Positions 1-10,082 of a stretch of 64,000 bases of DNA are shown one piece after another; position 1 is the stretch's first letter; each line of letters opens with the position of its first letter. Source of the DNA: an uncultured Oenococcus sp. (GTDB taxonomy: Bacteria > Bacillota > Bacilli > Lactobacillales > Lactobacillaceae); assembly GCA_934229385.1 (NCBI GenBank), contig CAKQDH010000006.1, positions 1-64,000 of the forward strand, read 5' to 3'. The position numbers and the translations under genes were made by a program. The notes beneath the pieces are model-generated. The model saw only the letters and a list, made by a program, of their open reading frames with translations. It made no database searches and was not told where the DNA came from.

Positions 1-26
1 ACTACAATTACTTTGGTTTTTGCCAT
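1..26 (-). CDS. 5' end of an unidentified gene, cut by window edge
   Basis: Only the first eight codons (MAKTKVIV) are inside the window. An AAAGGAGAT ribosome site about 8 nt upstream of the ATG makes this a convincing gene start. The hydrophobic KVIV beginning is typical of a Rossmann-type first beta strand, but too little is visible to name a product. Confidence 0.55.
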
Positions 27-151
27 TAATTTCTATCTCCTTTATTTTTATTTCCAATTTATATTTTAAAACAAAAACTAATTAAAAATTAGGTTCCGAA
101 ATAAAAGTTTATAGAAAATTTTTGGATTTAATTACTTATTTAAATTAAAAT

Positions 152-1678
152 TTACCATTGATTTTTAAACGCTATAATTTTTAAATTTGGGAAAATTTTA
201 TAAAGAAAACTTAAAATATTTTTTTCGTGGAAATCATTTATATTAACTTCTTTAGTTTTTCCATTGAAAACAAGTTTTAAAACTTGTTTGTTTTCCTTAT
301 TTCTACTTTCAGAATAATTTATTCCAAAACGAATTGAATAAAAAATTAATTTTTGTATATTAAAAGGAAGATAACTTAAAGAAGGAAAGATATTTTTAGA
401 ATTTAAAAATATCTTTTTTCTTTTTTTTGCTATTTTAAGTCCAAATGTTTTTAAACTGCCTTTTTTATCAATGTTTTTGGTTATTTTAGCGGCTAAAGTT
501 AGTTTTGGTTTTTTAATAAAATTTTGATATTTTTTTATAATTTGTAATTTTTGTTTACCAAAAGATAAAGAATTTGCTACCTTTAATAGATCCTTAAAAA
601 AATTTAGTCCATTGTTTATTTTAAATGAAAGTTGATAAGGATTTTCTAAAGCGGTTTGATTATTGTCCTTAGACGATTTTTTTAAGTTTTTTGTTAAAGC
701 TTTAGATTTAATAGGTTTTATCAAAAAATAAAATAAACAAATTTGAAAAAAAGTTAATTCATCTTTATTGATTCCGTTTAGTGAAAACGGGTCGTTATCA
801 AAAGTTCGAAATTCTAGATACTCAACTTTATTTTTTTTATTTTGTAGTAAGCCGCTCCCCTTTAGTCGAACAGGGCCATAAAATTCAGCTGGAGAATATA
901 GATGATGTTTTTTTACGGCTAAAGAAATTGCTTTTGTATAATTTTCTAAATTTGAATAAATAGAAGTATCTAGCTGGTCTTCTTTTTTATTGGTATAACC
1001 ATGTGTGCTGTTTCTAAAACTCCTAATGGGAAAACTAATTTCATTAGTTTGTTTGCCAAAACCCTTTTGAACAATAGGACTTGCTCCAAATAAATAAGTA
1101 AAAATCCATCTATATAATATAAAGTTTTGGGCAATATGAAAATATAATTGATTTTTAAAGTCATCAAAATCTTTAAATTTATTTTGATAATGTCTAAAAA
1201 TAGGGATTAAAAAGTTTTTGGGTAAACTAAAGTTTATATGTATTCCACATATAATTTTAATAGGAATTGAATACTTTTTAATTAGGTAATTTCGATATTT
1301 TTGATAATCTATACGTTTAAAATTTTTGCTTATAAAATTTAAAGTTTTTTTGTCTAGAGAAGGTGGCATACTTAAGGGCCAAATATATTCATCATTTTCT
1401 AGAGAATGAGCTAGCACTATTTGCAACACGTTAAGTTGTTTTAAGGCCCCTTTAATGTTTGTTTTTGGAGCTGTGATAATCTCATTTTGCGATTCGGCAA
1501 AATCTGATTGTAAATAAGGATGATATTTTCTAGATCCTAATATGGTTGGATAAGGATATCTACTTAGTTCACCATTACTATTTATCCTATGTTCTTCAAT
1601 TTCAATTCCTACTAAGCTTCTAAAAAACACCCTTGAAAGGTTTTCTTTTTGGATAATTGTTAACAGATGTGGAAACAT
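152..1678 (-). CDS. gshA: Glutamate-cysteine ligase
   Basis: Joins L-glutamate and L-cysteine with ATP to give gamma-glutamylcysteine, the first step of glutathione synthesis, in the cytosol. Family signs: GIEIEEHRI near the start (GIExE motif of the GshA/GshF glutamate-cysteine ligases), FAESQNEIITAP, WPLSMPP, and a C-terminal half rich in Lys. At about 508 residues it matches the stand-alone ligase, not the ~750-residue bifunctional GshF, because the ATP-grasp glutathione synthetase domain is absent. The start is placed at the ATG of MFPHLL, which sits about 22 residues before GIE as in homologues; an in-frame TTG at 1717 would add 13 Lys-rich residues but has no ribosome site. Monocistronic. 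Without a visible gshB the cell may make gamma-glutamylcysteine only, or glutathione synthetase may lie elsewhere. Confidence 0.85.
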   Translation of the reverse strand: MFPHLLTIIQKENLSRVFFRSLVGIEIEEHRINSNGELSRYPYPTILGSRKYHPYLQSDFAESQNEIITAPKTNIKGALKQLNVLQIVLAHSLENDEYIWPLSMPPSLDKKTLNFISKNFKRIDYQKYRNYLIKKYSIPIKIICGIHINFSLPKNFLIPIFRHYQNKFKDFDDFKNQLYFHIAQNFILYRWIFTYLFGASPIVQKGFGKQTNEISFPIRSFRNSTHGYTNKKEDQLDTSIYSNLENYTKAISLAVKKHHLYSPAEFYGPVRLKGSGLLQNKKNKVEYLEFRTFDNDPFSLNGINKDELTFFQICLFYFLIKPIKSKALTKNLKKSSKDNNQTALENPYQLSFKINNGLNFFKDLLKVANSLSFGKQKLQIIKKYQNFIKKPKLTLAAKITKNIDKKGSLKTFGLKIAKKRKKIFLNSKNIFPSLSYLPFNIQKLIFYSIRFGINYSESRNKENKQVLKLVFNGKTKEVNINDFHEKNILSFLYKIFPNLKIIAFKNQW

Positions 1679-1855
1679 TTTCTTCTTTGAAATAAGTTTT
1701 ATAGTTTTTTTATACAAAATATAGCTTTATCAAAAAGCTTTTAAATTTTTAAATTGTTTTTTAATAAACTTTTATTTATAAAAAAAGAAATTTTAGCTTT
1801 ATTTCTCTACTTAAAGTTAATTAAGTTTGGTTATTAAAAATTTGAAAATAAAAAA

Positions 1856-1897
1856 TTGGATATTAGATTTTGGATATTAGATTGAAGGTATTAAATT
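1856..1897. repeat. 14-bp tandem direct repeat
   Basis: TTGGATATTAGATT occurs twice back to back (1856-1869 and 1870-1883), followed by a degenerate third copy (GAAGGTATTAAATT, 1884-1897). It lies between gshA and guaC. No function is evident. Confidence 0.6.
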
Positions 1898-1937
1898 GTT
1901 TTTGAAGTTACTTAAATTAATATTTAATAATAAAAAA

Positions 1938-2924
1938 TTAATAATTATCGCCATTTAAAATAGAGTTTTTAACAATAACATAATTTACTAGACGAATATC
2001 AAGCAATTTCTCCCCGCCTGCATAAGAAATGGAAGATTGTAAATCTTCTTGAATTTCTTTTAAAGTGTGTTGTATATCGCCTCTATAAGGGACTAACATT
2101 TGTTTTCCTTCTACATTTCGATAAGCACCTTTTTGTTTTTCAGATGCAGATCCCCAATATTGTTTATAATTTTTATCACCGATACGAATTATTTTTCCAG
2201 GAGATTGTTTATGCCCTGCTAAAAGTGAGCCAGACATAACCATCGAAGCCCCAAAGCGTATTGATTTAGTAATATCTCCATTATGACGGATACCACCGTC
2301 TGCAATTATAGGTTTTTTAGCTGCTTTAGCACAAAGTCGTAAAGCTGATAATTGCCAGCCTCCGGTTCCAAAACCAGTTTTAAGTTTGGTAATACAGGCT
2401 TTTCCCGGCCCAATACCTACTTTAGTGGCGTCAGCACCTGCATTTTCAAGTTCTCTTACAGCTTCTGGTGTTCCTACATTTCCAGCAATTAAAAATGAAT
2501 CTGGCATTATTTTTTTTATATATTTAATCATTTTTATTACTGAATCGGCATGTCCATGAGCAATGTCTATGGTCATATATTCTGGTATATTATTAGAATC
2601 TTTTAATTTATTAATAAATTGATATTCCTCTTTTTTAACTCCTAAACTAATAGAAGCATAAAGATGTTTATTATGTATTTTTTTTATAAAATTAAATCGT
2701 ATTTTGGGATTAAAACGATGCATAATATAAAAATAGCCATTTTGGGCTAGCCAGGTTGATAGAGATTCATTGATGACAGTTTCCATATTAGCAGGAACAA
2801 CTGGGATTTTAAAAGTTTTTGGCCCAAATTTTATTGAAGTATCAGCTTCAGATCGGCTGTTTATAATACATTTGTTTGGGACTAATTGAATATCTTCATA
2901 ATCAAATACTTCAGTAGGGATCAT
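1938..2924 (-). CDS. guaC: GMP reductase
   Basis: Reduces GMP to IMP with NADPH, releasing ammonia, so guanine nucleotides can be turned back into the IMP pool. It is a TIM barrel of the IMPDH/GMPR family. The N-terminus ([12 protein letters not shown]), the active-site loop [20 protein letters not shown] with catalytic Cys in [16 protein letters not shown] for phosphate binding and GSLLAGH are all present. At 328 residues it is full length for the Firmicute GMP reductase type and lacks the CBS pair of IMP dehydrogenase. Single gene with ATG start and an AAAGGAAA site about 12 nt upstream. It complements the de novo purine operon in this window. Confidence 0.92.
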   Translation of the reverse strand: MIPTEVFDYEDIQLVPNKCIINSRSEADTSIKFGPKTFKIPVVPANMETVINESLSTWLAQNGYFYIMHRFNPKIRFNFIKKIHNKHLYASISLGVKKEEYQFINKLKDSNNIPEYMTIDIAHGHADSVIKMIKYIKKIMPDSFLIAGNVGTPEAVRELENAGADATKVGIGPGKACITKLKTGFGTGGWQLSALRLCAKAAKKPIIADGGIRHNGDITKSIRFGASMVMSGSLLAGHKQSPGKIIRIGDKNYKQYWGSASEKQKGAYRNVEGKQMLVPYRGDIQHTLKEIQEDLQSSISYAGGEKLLDIRLVNYVIVKNSILNGDNY

Positions 2925-3145
2925 TTATTAATAGATTTCCTTTTATTAAATTAAATTATTTTTAATTAAAAAGTTTGTGTTTTATAAATAAATTTTGGTT
3001 TTTTCCTTCTTTTGAATACGCCTGTATAAGTCTAGTATTTTTATAAATAGATTACAAGATAGAAATTCAAACTAATAATAAAAACTATTAGCTTATTTAT
3101 ATCTATGAATTTTCATTAATTTTTTATCTACCTATTTGTTTAAAA

Positions 3146-3439
3146 CTAATATAAAACTGAAAAACTTCTTTCACTTTTTTTTATGTTTATTTCTTTATCC
3201 TCTATTTTTATAATTTTAATCCAAGGAGACTCATGGCTCATATAAGATTTGACATATTTTATATAAAAAAGAGGGCCCTGGATCTCTACTTCAACATCAT
3301 CATTAGATAGGTTCTTTACCCACCCAGTGAGATTCTTTTTATTTGCAATAGATTGGATTATATAACGAAATCCGACACCTTGTACTCGGCCTTTAAAAAC
3401 TAGGCGATGTCGTTCTATTTTAGAATTTAAATTAGACAT
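3146..3439 (-). CDS. acyP: Acylphosphatase
   Basis: Small cytosolic enzyme that hydrolyses acyl phosphates such as carbamoyl phosphate or acetyl phosphate. The signature GRVQGVGFRYIIQ (residues about 17-29) carries the catalytic Arg, and GWVKNLSNDDVEVEIQG (about 39-55) carries the catalytic Asn. 97 residues is the normal size. It stands alone between guaC and an unknown gene. The physiological substrate in lactic acid bacteria is not established. Confidence 0.9.
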   Translation of the reverse strand: MSNLNSKIERHRLVFKGRVQGVGFRYIIQSIANKKNLTGWVKNLSNDDVEVEIQGPLFYIKYVKSYMSHESPWIKIIKIEDKEINIKKSERSFSVLY

Positions 3440-3699
3440 ATAAAGCTATCTTCTTAACTGAATTAGGATTTAATTAATAAGTAAGTTATTTAATTATAAT
3501 TATATATATTGATTAATTCTTAATATAGTTATATTATAAAAAATTTTTCTAAGGATGAATTTTTAAGAAGGTCAGAGTTAAAAAATTAAAAGAATATAAA
3601 TTATTTTATTTATGTTTATATAATATGGTTTTTCTTAACAGCCAAAATTAATAAAATGGAAAATAAATTAATTAGAAATCATCTAAACGTTTAAAAATG

Positions 3700-4107
3700 T
3701 CATTTTAAATTTTTTAATTTTTTAACTTTTGAGGGGAAATTTTTTTGGAGGTAACTTTCAAAATTTCTTTGATTTCTTTGATAAGTATAAATTGATATCC
3801 CAAAATAATTACAGGCTTTTTTAATATTTGGAAAAAAATGTCCAAAAATCAAAAGAGCTTTTTTATTTCCTTCCAGGTGTTCTTTTTTATTATTATTAGC
3901 TACTATTCTTTTTAATTCTTCATTTGATAGATGGTAATTTTTTTCTCTAAGTTGGTTTCTTTTATGGATTTTTTCTACCCAGCTATTAATCGGAGATTGA
4001 GTGTTTATAGATTTGGTAAAAAAGTAGTTTATATTTTTAAAAGCTTTTTTGGTTTTTTGATTTATATAGCCTATTTTTTTTTGAAATTTGGTTTTATTAG
4101 TGAGCAT
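3700..4107 (-). CDS. Hypothetical basic protein, 135 residues
   Basis: Not recognised. It is strongly basic (very Lys and Asn rich), with no signal peptide or membrane segment. The C-terminal half (about 85-125), including KKACNYFGISIYTYQRNQ, reads like a short helix-turn-helix of the 'XXFGISRxTxYRW' kind seen in transposase or phage DNA-binding domains, but this is only a resemblance. The ribosome site is weak (AAAGAAAAT). It lies alone between acyP and a divergent unknown gene. It could be a decayed DNA-binding protein. Confidence 0.4.
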   Translation of the reverse strand: MLTNKTKFQKKIGYINQKTKKAFKNINYFFTKSINTQSPINSWVEKIHKRNQLREKNYHLSNEELKRIVANNNKKEHLEGNKKALLIFGHFFPNIKKACNYFGISIYTYQRNQRNFESYLQKNFPSKVKKLKNLK

Positions 4108-4482
4108 AGTATTTTCTTTTTACTTTTCACCTACTATATTAAGAGGGAAATTTTACTATAAATATACAAAACGAAAACAAAAATAATACAAAATATTAAA
4201 AAAATTTTAAAATTACAAAAAAATTAATTTTGTTGAAAAAATGTTAGAAAATTAGTTTTATTTTGTTTAACTTTTTCAAGATATTATTTTGATGAAAATA
4301 TTAAAAATGAAATCCATCAAATATAATATTAAATTGAAAACTGTTAATTATTTGTAAAAAAAGTCAATTATTCTCTAATTTTAAGGAAAAATATGGGCTA
4401 GTATATTTTTAATAAAAAATTTTTTTGTATTATTATAAACAAGTAATACATAATATATAGTTAAAAGTTAAAAGGAAAAGTA

Positions 4483-5202
4483 ATGAGTTTTTTTCATCAA
4501 AAGCAATCATCACCTCATGTTCAGTGGCAGGGAAGTAACATACTTATTAAAACTGATGAAGAATATCAAAATCTATTAAAAAATCCTGAAGTTACCCTTC
4601 CACAAATGATTACAATGATAGCCTCTATTTTGGATAGTCTTGATAGTTCAGATCCAATTTATTATTTTAACCGGAGTATATTAGCCTGTTCTAGATTAAT
4701 TTTAAATGGAGAGAGCGACGAAGAAATAATTTTACCATATTTAAAACAGATTAATTATCAGTGGGATTCTCCTATCCCAGAATTTGCGTTGAACAATTAT
4801 ATTTTTAATAACCTTTATAGCAATTTATACCAATTGCAAGATTATACCAAAGATATTTTATTTTCTCTCTTACCTAAAAAAGCTAAATATAATAAACAAA
4901 ATATTGACAAATTAGTTTCCAAACCATTAAATAATCGGAGCAAAGAAAAAAACAAAACTAGTTTTCAATATAATGAGACTGATTTAATTTTGTTAATAGC
5001 AGAGAAGGGATTTTCTAAATATATTTTAGAATATCGCTATCCCCAAAAATTAATAATTTTATTAAATAAGAAAACTTACTTTGTTGAAGATCACACAGAT
5101 TTACTGCATGATTTCCTTTTAAAAGTTAATCAAAGATCAAATTATCCTATAAATAATACTGAAATAAATCAATGGATTTATAGTGCTTTAGGTAACACAT
5201 AA
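4483..5202 (+). CDS. Hypothetical soluble protein, 239 residues
   Basis: Not recognised. The start is well supported by AAAAGGAAAAGTA just before ATG. The protein is soluble and mildly acidic in its first half (TDEEYQNLLKNPEVTLPQM, predicted helical), has a Lys/Asn-rich linker around 145-160, and ends in an alternating beta-like region (ILEYRYPQKLIILLNKKTYFVEDH). No metal-binding or nucleotide-binding motif is visible. Codon use resembles neighbouring genes, so it is likely real. It could be co-regulated with the permease that follows 110 bp later, but that gap holds its own promoter-like sequence. Confidence 0.6.
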   Translation: MSFFHQKQSSPHVQWQGSNILIKTDEEYQNLLKNPEVTLPQMITMIASILDSLDSSDPIYYFNRSILACSRLILNGESDEEIILPYLKQINYQWDSPIPEFALNNYIFNNLYSNLYQLQDYTKDILFSLLPKKAKYNKQNIDKLVSKPLNNRSKEKNKTSFQYNETDLILLIAEKGFSKYILEYRYPQKLIILLNKKTYFVEDHTDLLHDFLLKVNQRSNYPINNTEINQWIYSALGNT

Positions 5203-5276
5203 CTATATTTAAGTAATCTAACTTACAAATAAAAATAGAGCCTAATTTTTATCTTTATATCATAAATATTATTATA

Positions 5277-5306
5277 TTTTTGTTGGCTGTTAAAAATTGG
5301 TAAAAT
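5277..5306 (+). promoter_or_regulatory. Promoter-like sequence placing the transcript start at the permease ATG
   Basis: A -10-like TAAAAT lies at 5301-5306, and TTTTTG (5277-5282, spacer 18) or TTGTTG (5280-5285, spacer 15) could serve as -35. A start 7 nt after the -10 falls on the A of the permease ATG at 5313. No Shine-Dalgarno sequence exists in between, so a leaderless mRNA is possible. Confidence 0.4.
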
Positions 5307-5312
5307 ACCTGT

Positions 5313-6908
5313 ATGTCTCAAAATAATAGGAAAATTAGTCTTTTTAGTTTAACTATGTTAGCTCTAAGCTCTTTAATTGGCTCTGGTTGGCTATTCGGTT
5401 CTTGGCAGGCGGCAAAGGTAGCTGGTCCAGCTGCCATTTTATCCTGGATCATTGGAGGAATAGTTATTGGTTCTATCGCTTATAGCTATATTGAATTGGG
5501 TACTATGTTTCCGGAAGCTGGTGGAATGAGTAAATATGCTCAATATTCTCATGGGCCTTTGTTAGGCTTTATCGCTGCTTGGTCTAATTGGATTTCTTTA
5601 ATTGCTATTATCCCAATTGAAGCTGTAGCTGCTGTTCAATATATGAGTAGTTGGCCTTGGTCATGGGCAAAATGGACTCATGGTTTTTTATCTCAAGGGA
5701 CGGTCACTACTTCTGGTTTAATGGTGGTGTTTGTTTTTATTATTGTTTTTATGCTTCTCAATTATTGGTCAGTAAAAGTATTGACTAGTTTTACTAACTT
5801 GACTTCAGTTTTTAAAATGGTTGTTCCTTTACTTACTATTATTTGCTTATTAGCTTCTGGTTTTCATTCTCAAAATTATGGATCTAGCTGGCATTCTTTT
5901 ATGCCTTATGGCTCAGCTCCAGTATTTGCTGCCACTACTGTAGCCGGAATTATTTTTTCTTATGATGCTTTTCAAATTGTGATCAACATGGCTAGTGAAC
6001 TTAAAAACCCCAAAAAAAATATTTTCCGGGGCATGGTGATTTCTTTAGTGATTTGTGGGGTAGTTTATATACTTCTCCAAAATACTTATATTGCCTCTGT
6101 ACCAGTAAGTTTGGTCCAAAAAAGTGGTTGGAGTGGAATTAACTTTAATTCTCCGTTTGCTCAACTAGCCAGTTTAATAGGATTAAATTGGTTAGCAATT
6201 CTACTTTATGTTGAAGCTTTTATTTCTCCTTTTGGTACCGGAGTGTCTTTTACTGCCTCTTCTTCTCGAGTTCTATATGCTATGGAGGGTAATCATCATA
6301 TACCCAAATTTATCGGTCAGATTAATCCGAAATATAACATTCCTCGAGCTGCTTTAGTTACTGATACTGTAATTAGTATTATTATGGTTACTGTTTTTCG
6401 TTCCTGGTCAGTATTAGCTTCAGTGATTTCTACTTCTACACTGGTAGCCTATCTGACCGGCCCAGTAACGGCAATTTCTTTAAGAAAAATGGCACCCAAT
6501 TTTATTCGTCCCGTTAAATTGAGATTTTTAAAGTTTATGGCTCCTACCTCATTTGTCTTGGCTTCTTTGGCCATTTATTGGGCTATGTGGCCGACAACGG
6601 TGGAAGTAATTTTAATTATCTTATTAGGTTTACTTTTTTATATCTACTATGAAATAAAACAAAATCGGACTGACATTAAAAAAGACCTAAAGGCTTCCTG
6701 GTGGTTAATTGTGTATTTATTATTTATGTCAGTTATGTCTTATCTGGGTAGCTCTCAGTTCAAAGGACGAAACGTCTTTTCTTATCCTATGGATTTTGTG
6801 ATCATTATTGTAATTTCTTTAGGGTTTTATTTTTGGGGAATTCATACTAATTTTATATCTTTATATTTTAAGCAAGGCAAGAAAATAAATTCATCTTTAA
6901 AAAAATAA
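5313..6908 (+). CDS. APC-family amino acid permease (YveA-like)
   Basis: Proton-coupled amino acid transporter of the amino acid-polyamine-organocation superfamily in the cell membrane. The first helix contains the family motif SSLIGSGWLFGSW (residues about 19-31), the broken helix with small residues that binds the substrate. Twelve to fourteen hydrophobic segments follow; the conserved ELGTMFPEAGGMSKYA loop and a YDAFQIVINMASELKNPKK segment are as in the family. The length of 531 and overall style fit the YveA/aspartate-proton symporter branch, but the substrate cannot be read from sequence. The ATG must be the start because the next Met would remove part of helix 1, yet it has no ribosome site; see the promoter entry just upstream. 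Monocistronic. Confidence 0.85.
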   Translation: MSQNNRKISLFSLTMLALSSLIGSGWLFGSWQAAKVAGPAAILSWIIGGIVIGSIAYSYIELGTMFPEAGGMSKYAQYSHGPLLGFIAAWSNWISLIAIIPIEAVAAVQYMSSWPWSWAKWTHGFLSQGTVTTSGLMVVFVFIIVFMLLNYWSVKVLTSFTNLTSVFKMVVPLLTIICLLASGFHSQNYGSSWHSFMPYGSAPVFAATTVAGIIFSYDAFQIVINMASELKNPKKNIFRGMVISLVICGVVYILLQNTYIASVPVSLVQKSGWSGINFNSPFAQLASLIGLNWLAILLYVEAFISPFGTGVSFTASSSRVLYAMEGNHHIPKFIGQINPKYNIPRAALVTDTVISIIMVTVFRSWSVLASVISTSTLVAYLTGPVTAISLRKMAPNFIRPVKLRFLKFMAPTSFVLASLAIYWAMWPTTVEVILIILLGLLFYIYYEIKQNRTDIKKDLKASWWLIVYLLFMSVMSYLGSSQFKGRNVFSYPMDFVIIIVISLGFYFWGIHTNFISLYFKQGKKINSSLKK

Positions 6909-7376
6909 GTTTTTTGGAAATGTAATAATTGAAGAGTATGTTTGGTTAAAGTAGATAATAAAATATATTTTTTATATTAAAAAATTATAGGTAATTTATT
7001 TATTTAATAAGTTTAAATTTAAATATGAAAATAAATATATGTTTACCAAAATATTAAATTAAGAACTTATTTAAAAATGAAATACATGCAAAAAAGTTTT
7101 AGCCATAATTATTTTGTATAAAATTAGATAATTTTTATAAGATGTTTAATAACTTAAAAATAACTAGAATTGTTAGTTTTTAATTTATTCCTTTTTGTTT
7201 GTTGTAAATAAAAAATATTTTTAAATATTAAATTTAAATAAATATTAGTAGTTTAAAAATGTATTTTTATTTTAGGTAAGATTTTCTTTAAGCAAATAGT
7301 ATCTGTTTTGCTTCTAATCGAAATTTTGATTTAAAAATAAAATATATCGAAAATTAATTGTCTAAAGGTGCCTAAT
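6909..7376. other. Gene-free AT-rich spacer
   Basis: About 470 bp between two convergent genes. I see no open frame longer than about 15 codons with a ribosome site, no RNA gene and no strong terminator hairpin. Confidence 0.6.
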
Positions 7377-9104
7377 TTAGCCTATGAGAACTTTGTTTAT
7401 AGCCTTTTTTCTTTTTTGGGTTCTGATTATAGATTCATCAATAGTATTTTTAGTAGCTAGATTTAAAATGTAAACGTTTTTAAAATTAGAACCAATGCGA
7501 TAAATTCTACCTGCTCTCTGATCCATTATAGCCGGGTTCCAATCTTGATCGTAATTAATTATGACGTTAAATGATTGTAAATTAAGCCCAAAGTTTCCGG
7601 CATCAGACATTAATAGAATATTAGATTTAGCATTTTGTCTTTGAGCTGTTTTAATAATTTTATTTCTTCGTTGAGGAGAAATGCTGCCATCAATCCTATA
7701 GGGATTTTCTTTAACCTGTTTTTGAATTATTGCTTGAATTAAGTCCAACATATTTGTAAATTGGCTAAAAATAATAACTTTATTATTTTTTCTTAGAGTT
7801 TTTTCTAGTATCCTTATAAGGAAGTTCAATTTTGAAGAGTTAGCTACTTTAGCCCACTTTTTATATTTCAGCCCCATTTTTGAGCCTGATAAAACAAGCC
7901 TCGGATCATCACTAGTTGCGGTTAAAAGATATCGGTATCCTTGTAGTATATTATCTTGTTTTGTTGCTTTCCTATTACTGGAAAATAAATCGACTTCTCC
8001 TGTGATCGGATCAAAAGATGAAGGTGGCATAGCATCTTGAATCTTTTTTTGATCTCCTTCTATTTTTCTGTATAAAAGCGCTTGTTTTTCACTCATCTTA
8101 CAAGAAAGAGTTTGGACATGTTTATTAGGCAAATCAGATAATACATTTTCCGTTTTTCTTCTTAACATTATTTGAGAAATTCTTTTATGGAGTTCATCCA
8201 AATGGCGGTAACCAATTTCCATATTTCTGTTAAATTTAAATCCATAAACAATGTATCTTTTTCTATAATCTTTTAATTTTCCCAAAATATCCGGATTAAC
8301 CCAATGTGCTAACCAAAAAAGTTCTTGAGGAGAATTCTGTGAAGGTGTCCCTGTTAAAGCAAAACGATATTCTGGAATGAGCTGAGAAATAGCTTTATAT
8401 AATTTAGATTTACCATTTTTTAATCGATGAGCTTCATCCATAACAATGGCTTGAACATTAATTTGCCTTACTAATTTTATATCGTTTCTAACAGATTCAT
8501 AATTAACTATCAAGAGCTGTGTATCATCTTCCATAAATTTTCGATAACTTTTTTCACGTTTCTTTTTATCTCCATCGATAATGATTTTACTTAAATTAGT
8601 AAACTTAGCTGTTTCTTGGTAGTATTGATACTTAATAGAATTAGGGCCTATATACATGGCTTTTCTTATATGCTTAGAATAAAATAATTTAATAAGCGCA
8701 TATAGAGACTGAGGGGTCTTCCCTAAGCCCATTTCATCTGCTAAAATAGCTTTTTTTGTGTCTACTAAAAAAGTAGCTCCTAATTTTTGAAAAGGATAAG
8801 GAAGTAACTTCATTTTATTTATATAGCTACTTTCTTTTCTTATTTTTGGGAAGTTGTTTTCTTTTACTCCTCGAATAAAAGCGTAACTTTGGGTAAATGT
8901 AGAAATGGATTCAAAATTTTCTAACCATTTGTCAAATAAGGATCTATCCATTATAGAGTTGTAAGGGTTTATTTTTTTGGCAAGATGATATTTTTCAGCA
9001 ATTTCTAGAAATTCTTTTACCCTATGGAAATCATTGAAATTAGTACGACCATTTTGAGAGACTAAAATTATTTTTTTTTCTGGATAATATTTTAAGGCAA
9101 ACAT
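7377..9104 (-). CDS. SNF2-family helicase-like ATPase, stand-alone
   Basis: Superfamily 2 ATPase expected to move along double-stranded DNA. Both RecA-like domains are present: Walker A DEMGLGKT (residues 123-130), DEAH (223-226) within VMDEAHRLKN, motif III TGTPSQN (about 251), then in the second lobe IIFSQFTNM, a GNFGLNL segment and the arginine-finger motif DQRAGRIYRIG near the C-terminus. At 575 residues it is much shorter than RapA-type SNF2 proteins and has no added zinc, SWIM or nuclease domain. The N-terminal ~100 residues are unassigned. There is no methylase, nuclease or phage gene beside it. Start: ATG with AAGGAAAA upstream. The role could be DNA repair, transcription recycling or a remnant of a defence or phage system. 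Confidence 0.85.
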   Translation of the reverse strand: MFALKYYPEKKIILVSQNGRTNFNDFHRVKEFLEIAEKYHLAKKINPYNSIMDRSLFDKWLENFESISTFTQSYAFIRGVKENNFPKIRKESSYINKMKLLPYPFQKLGATFLVDTKKAILADEMGLGKTPQSLYALIKLFYSKHIRKAMYIGPNSIKYQYYQETAKFTNLSKIIIDGDKKKREKSYRKFMEDDTQLLIVNYESVRNDIKLVRQINVQAIVMDEAHRLKNGKSKLYKAISQLIPEYRFALTGTPSQNSPQELFWLAHWVNPDILGKLKDYRKRYIVYGFKFNRNMEIGYRHLDELHKRISQIMLRRKTENVLSDLPNKHVQTLSCKMSEKQALLYRKIEGDQKKIQDAMPPSSFDPITGEVDLFSSNRKATKQDNILQGYRYLLTATSDDPRLVLSGSKMGLKYKKWAKVANSSKLNFLIRILEKTLRKNNKVIIFSQFTNMLDLIQAIIQKQVKENPYRIDGSISPQRRNKIIKTAQRQNAKSNILLMSDAGNFGLNLQSFNVIINYDQDWNPAIMDQRAGRIYRIGSNFKNVYILNLATKNTIDESIIRTQKRKKAINKVLIG

Positions 9105-9358
9105 TTTTCCTTACTTCTATAATTTATAATTCCAAAGTATTTTTGTAATGGACTATGAAAATTATTTATATATTTAACCAAAAGGCAATTAATTATTTTA
9201 GATTAACTAAATTTTTTCTTAATTTCTATTAAAGAAATTATTTATTTAATTATATTCTTGTTAAAAGTCATAAATTTCTTTTATGGAAAGCTTCTTTATG
9301 AGCATTTAATATAATAAATACTCTAAAACAGAAATAAAACGGAATCAAATATATAATG

Positions 9359-9997
9359 TTAATGTGAATAAAATTTCACTATTTTTTTAAATATAAAGGT
9401 AATAAAAGAAAATATTTTTTCTATAATAAAAATGATCAGGGCTACTATTAAGCCAGTTAATAAACCTCCCAAATGAGCATTTATATCTATAGAAGGATCT
9501 TTAAGACCAATTCCAATATTAAGGAAAATTAATAAAAAGATCAAAATAAACGATATATGAGTTTTAATAGGTGAAAAGAACGAAAAAAATAATAAAGCTC
9601 CTAAAATGCCAAAAATTGCTCCTGATGCTCCCACAGCAACAATTGTAGGATTCATTAATGAACTAATAAAATTACCGGCTATTCCTGTTAGGAGATATAA
9701 AAAAAGATACCCTAATGGTTCAATTCGTGTTTCTAAAGCTGGCCCAAATAAAAATAAAGTAAACATATTGGAAAAGATATGAAGCAAATTAACATGAAGA
9801 AACATAGAATATAAAAGTCTTTGTGGCTCTTTAGTTAAAGATAAATTTCCGTAATTTGCTCCTAAAGACATTAATTGTTTAGGGGAAGCTGCTCCAAAAA
9901 TAATTGTATTTCCAAATTTTTTAATTTCATACATAAATATGAGTATATTAATAAGGATAATAATATTGGTAATAATACTTTTTTTCTTATTGGGCAT
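9359..9997 (-). CDS. Rhomboid-family intramembrane serine protease
   Basis: Six-helix membrane protease that cuts substrate proteins within the bilayer. All active residues can be seen: the HVNLLHIFSN segment (His68, His73, Asn77 for the oxyanion hole), the catalytic Ser125 in GASGAIFG, and the catalytic His175 in NAHLGGLLTG. 212 residues is the minimal rhomboid core with no extra cytoplasmic domain. Start chosen at ATG (MPNKKK), giving a short basic N-terminus before helix 1; there is no clear ribosome site. Divergent from the pxp operon. A paralogue at 34.7 kb with the same N-terminal LGANYG segment has lost the catalytic residues. Confidence 0.9.
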   Translation of the reverse strand: MPNKKKSIITNIIILINILIFMYEIKKFGNTIIFGAASPKQLMSLGANYGNLSLTKEPQRLLYSMFLHVNLLHIFSNMFTLFLFGPALETRIEPLGYLFLYLLTGIAGNFISSLMNPTIVAVGASGAIFGILGALLFFSFFSPIKTHISFILIFLLIFLNIGIGLKDPSIDINAHLGGLLTGLIVALIIFIIEKIFSFITFIFKKIVKFYSH

Positions 9998-10082
9998 TAA
10001 TATTTTGTAATTTTTATCTGGATTTAATAATTTTATAATAAAATTTATTAACTTACCTTAATTTTAGATGGTTTTTAAATTT

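Noticed and set aside
1679-1717. TTG start for gshA
   Set aside because: No ribosome site, and the added Lys-rich residues are absent from the family N-terminus.
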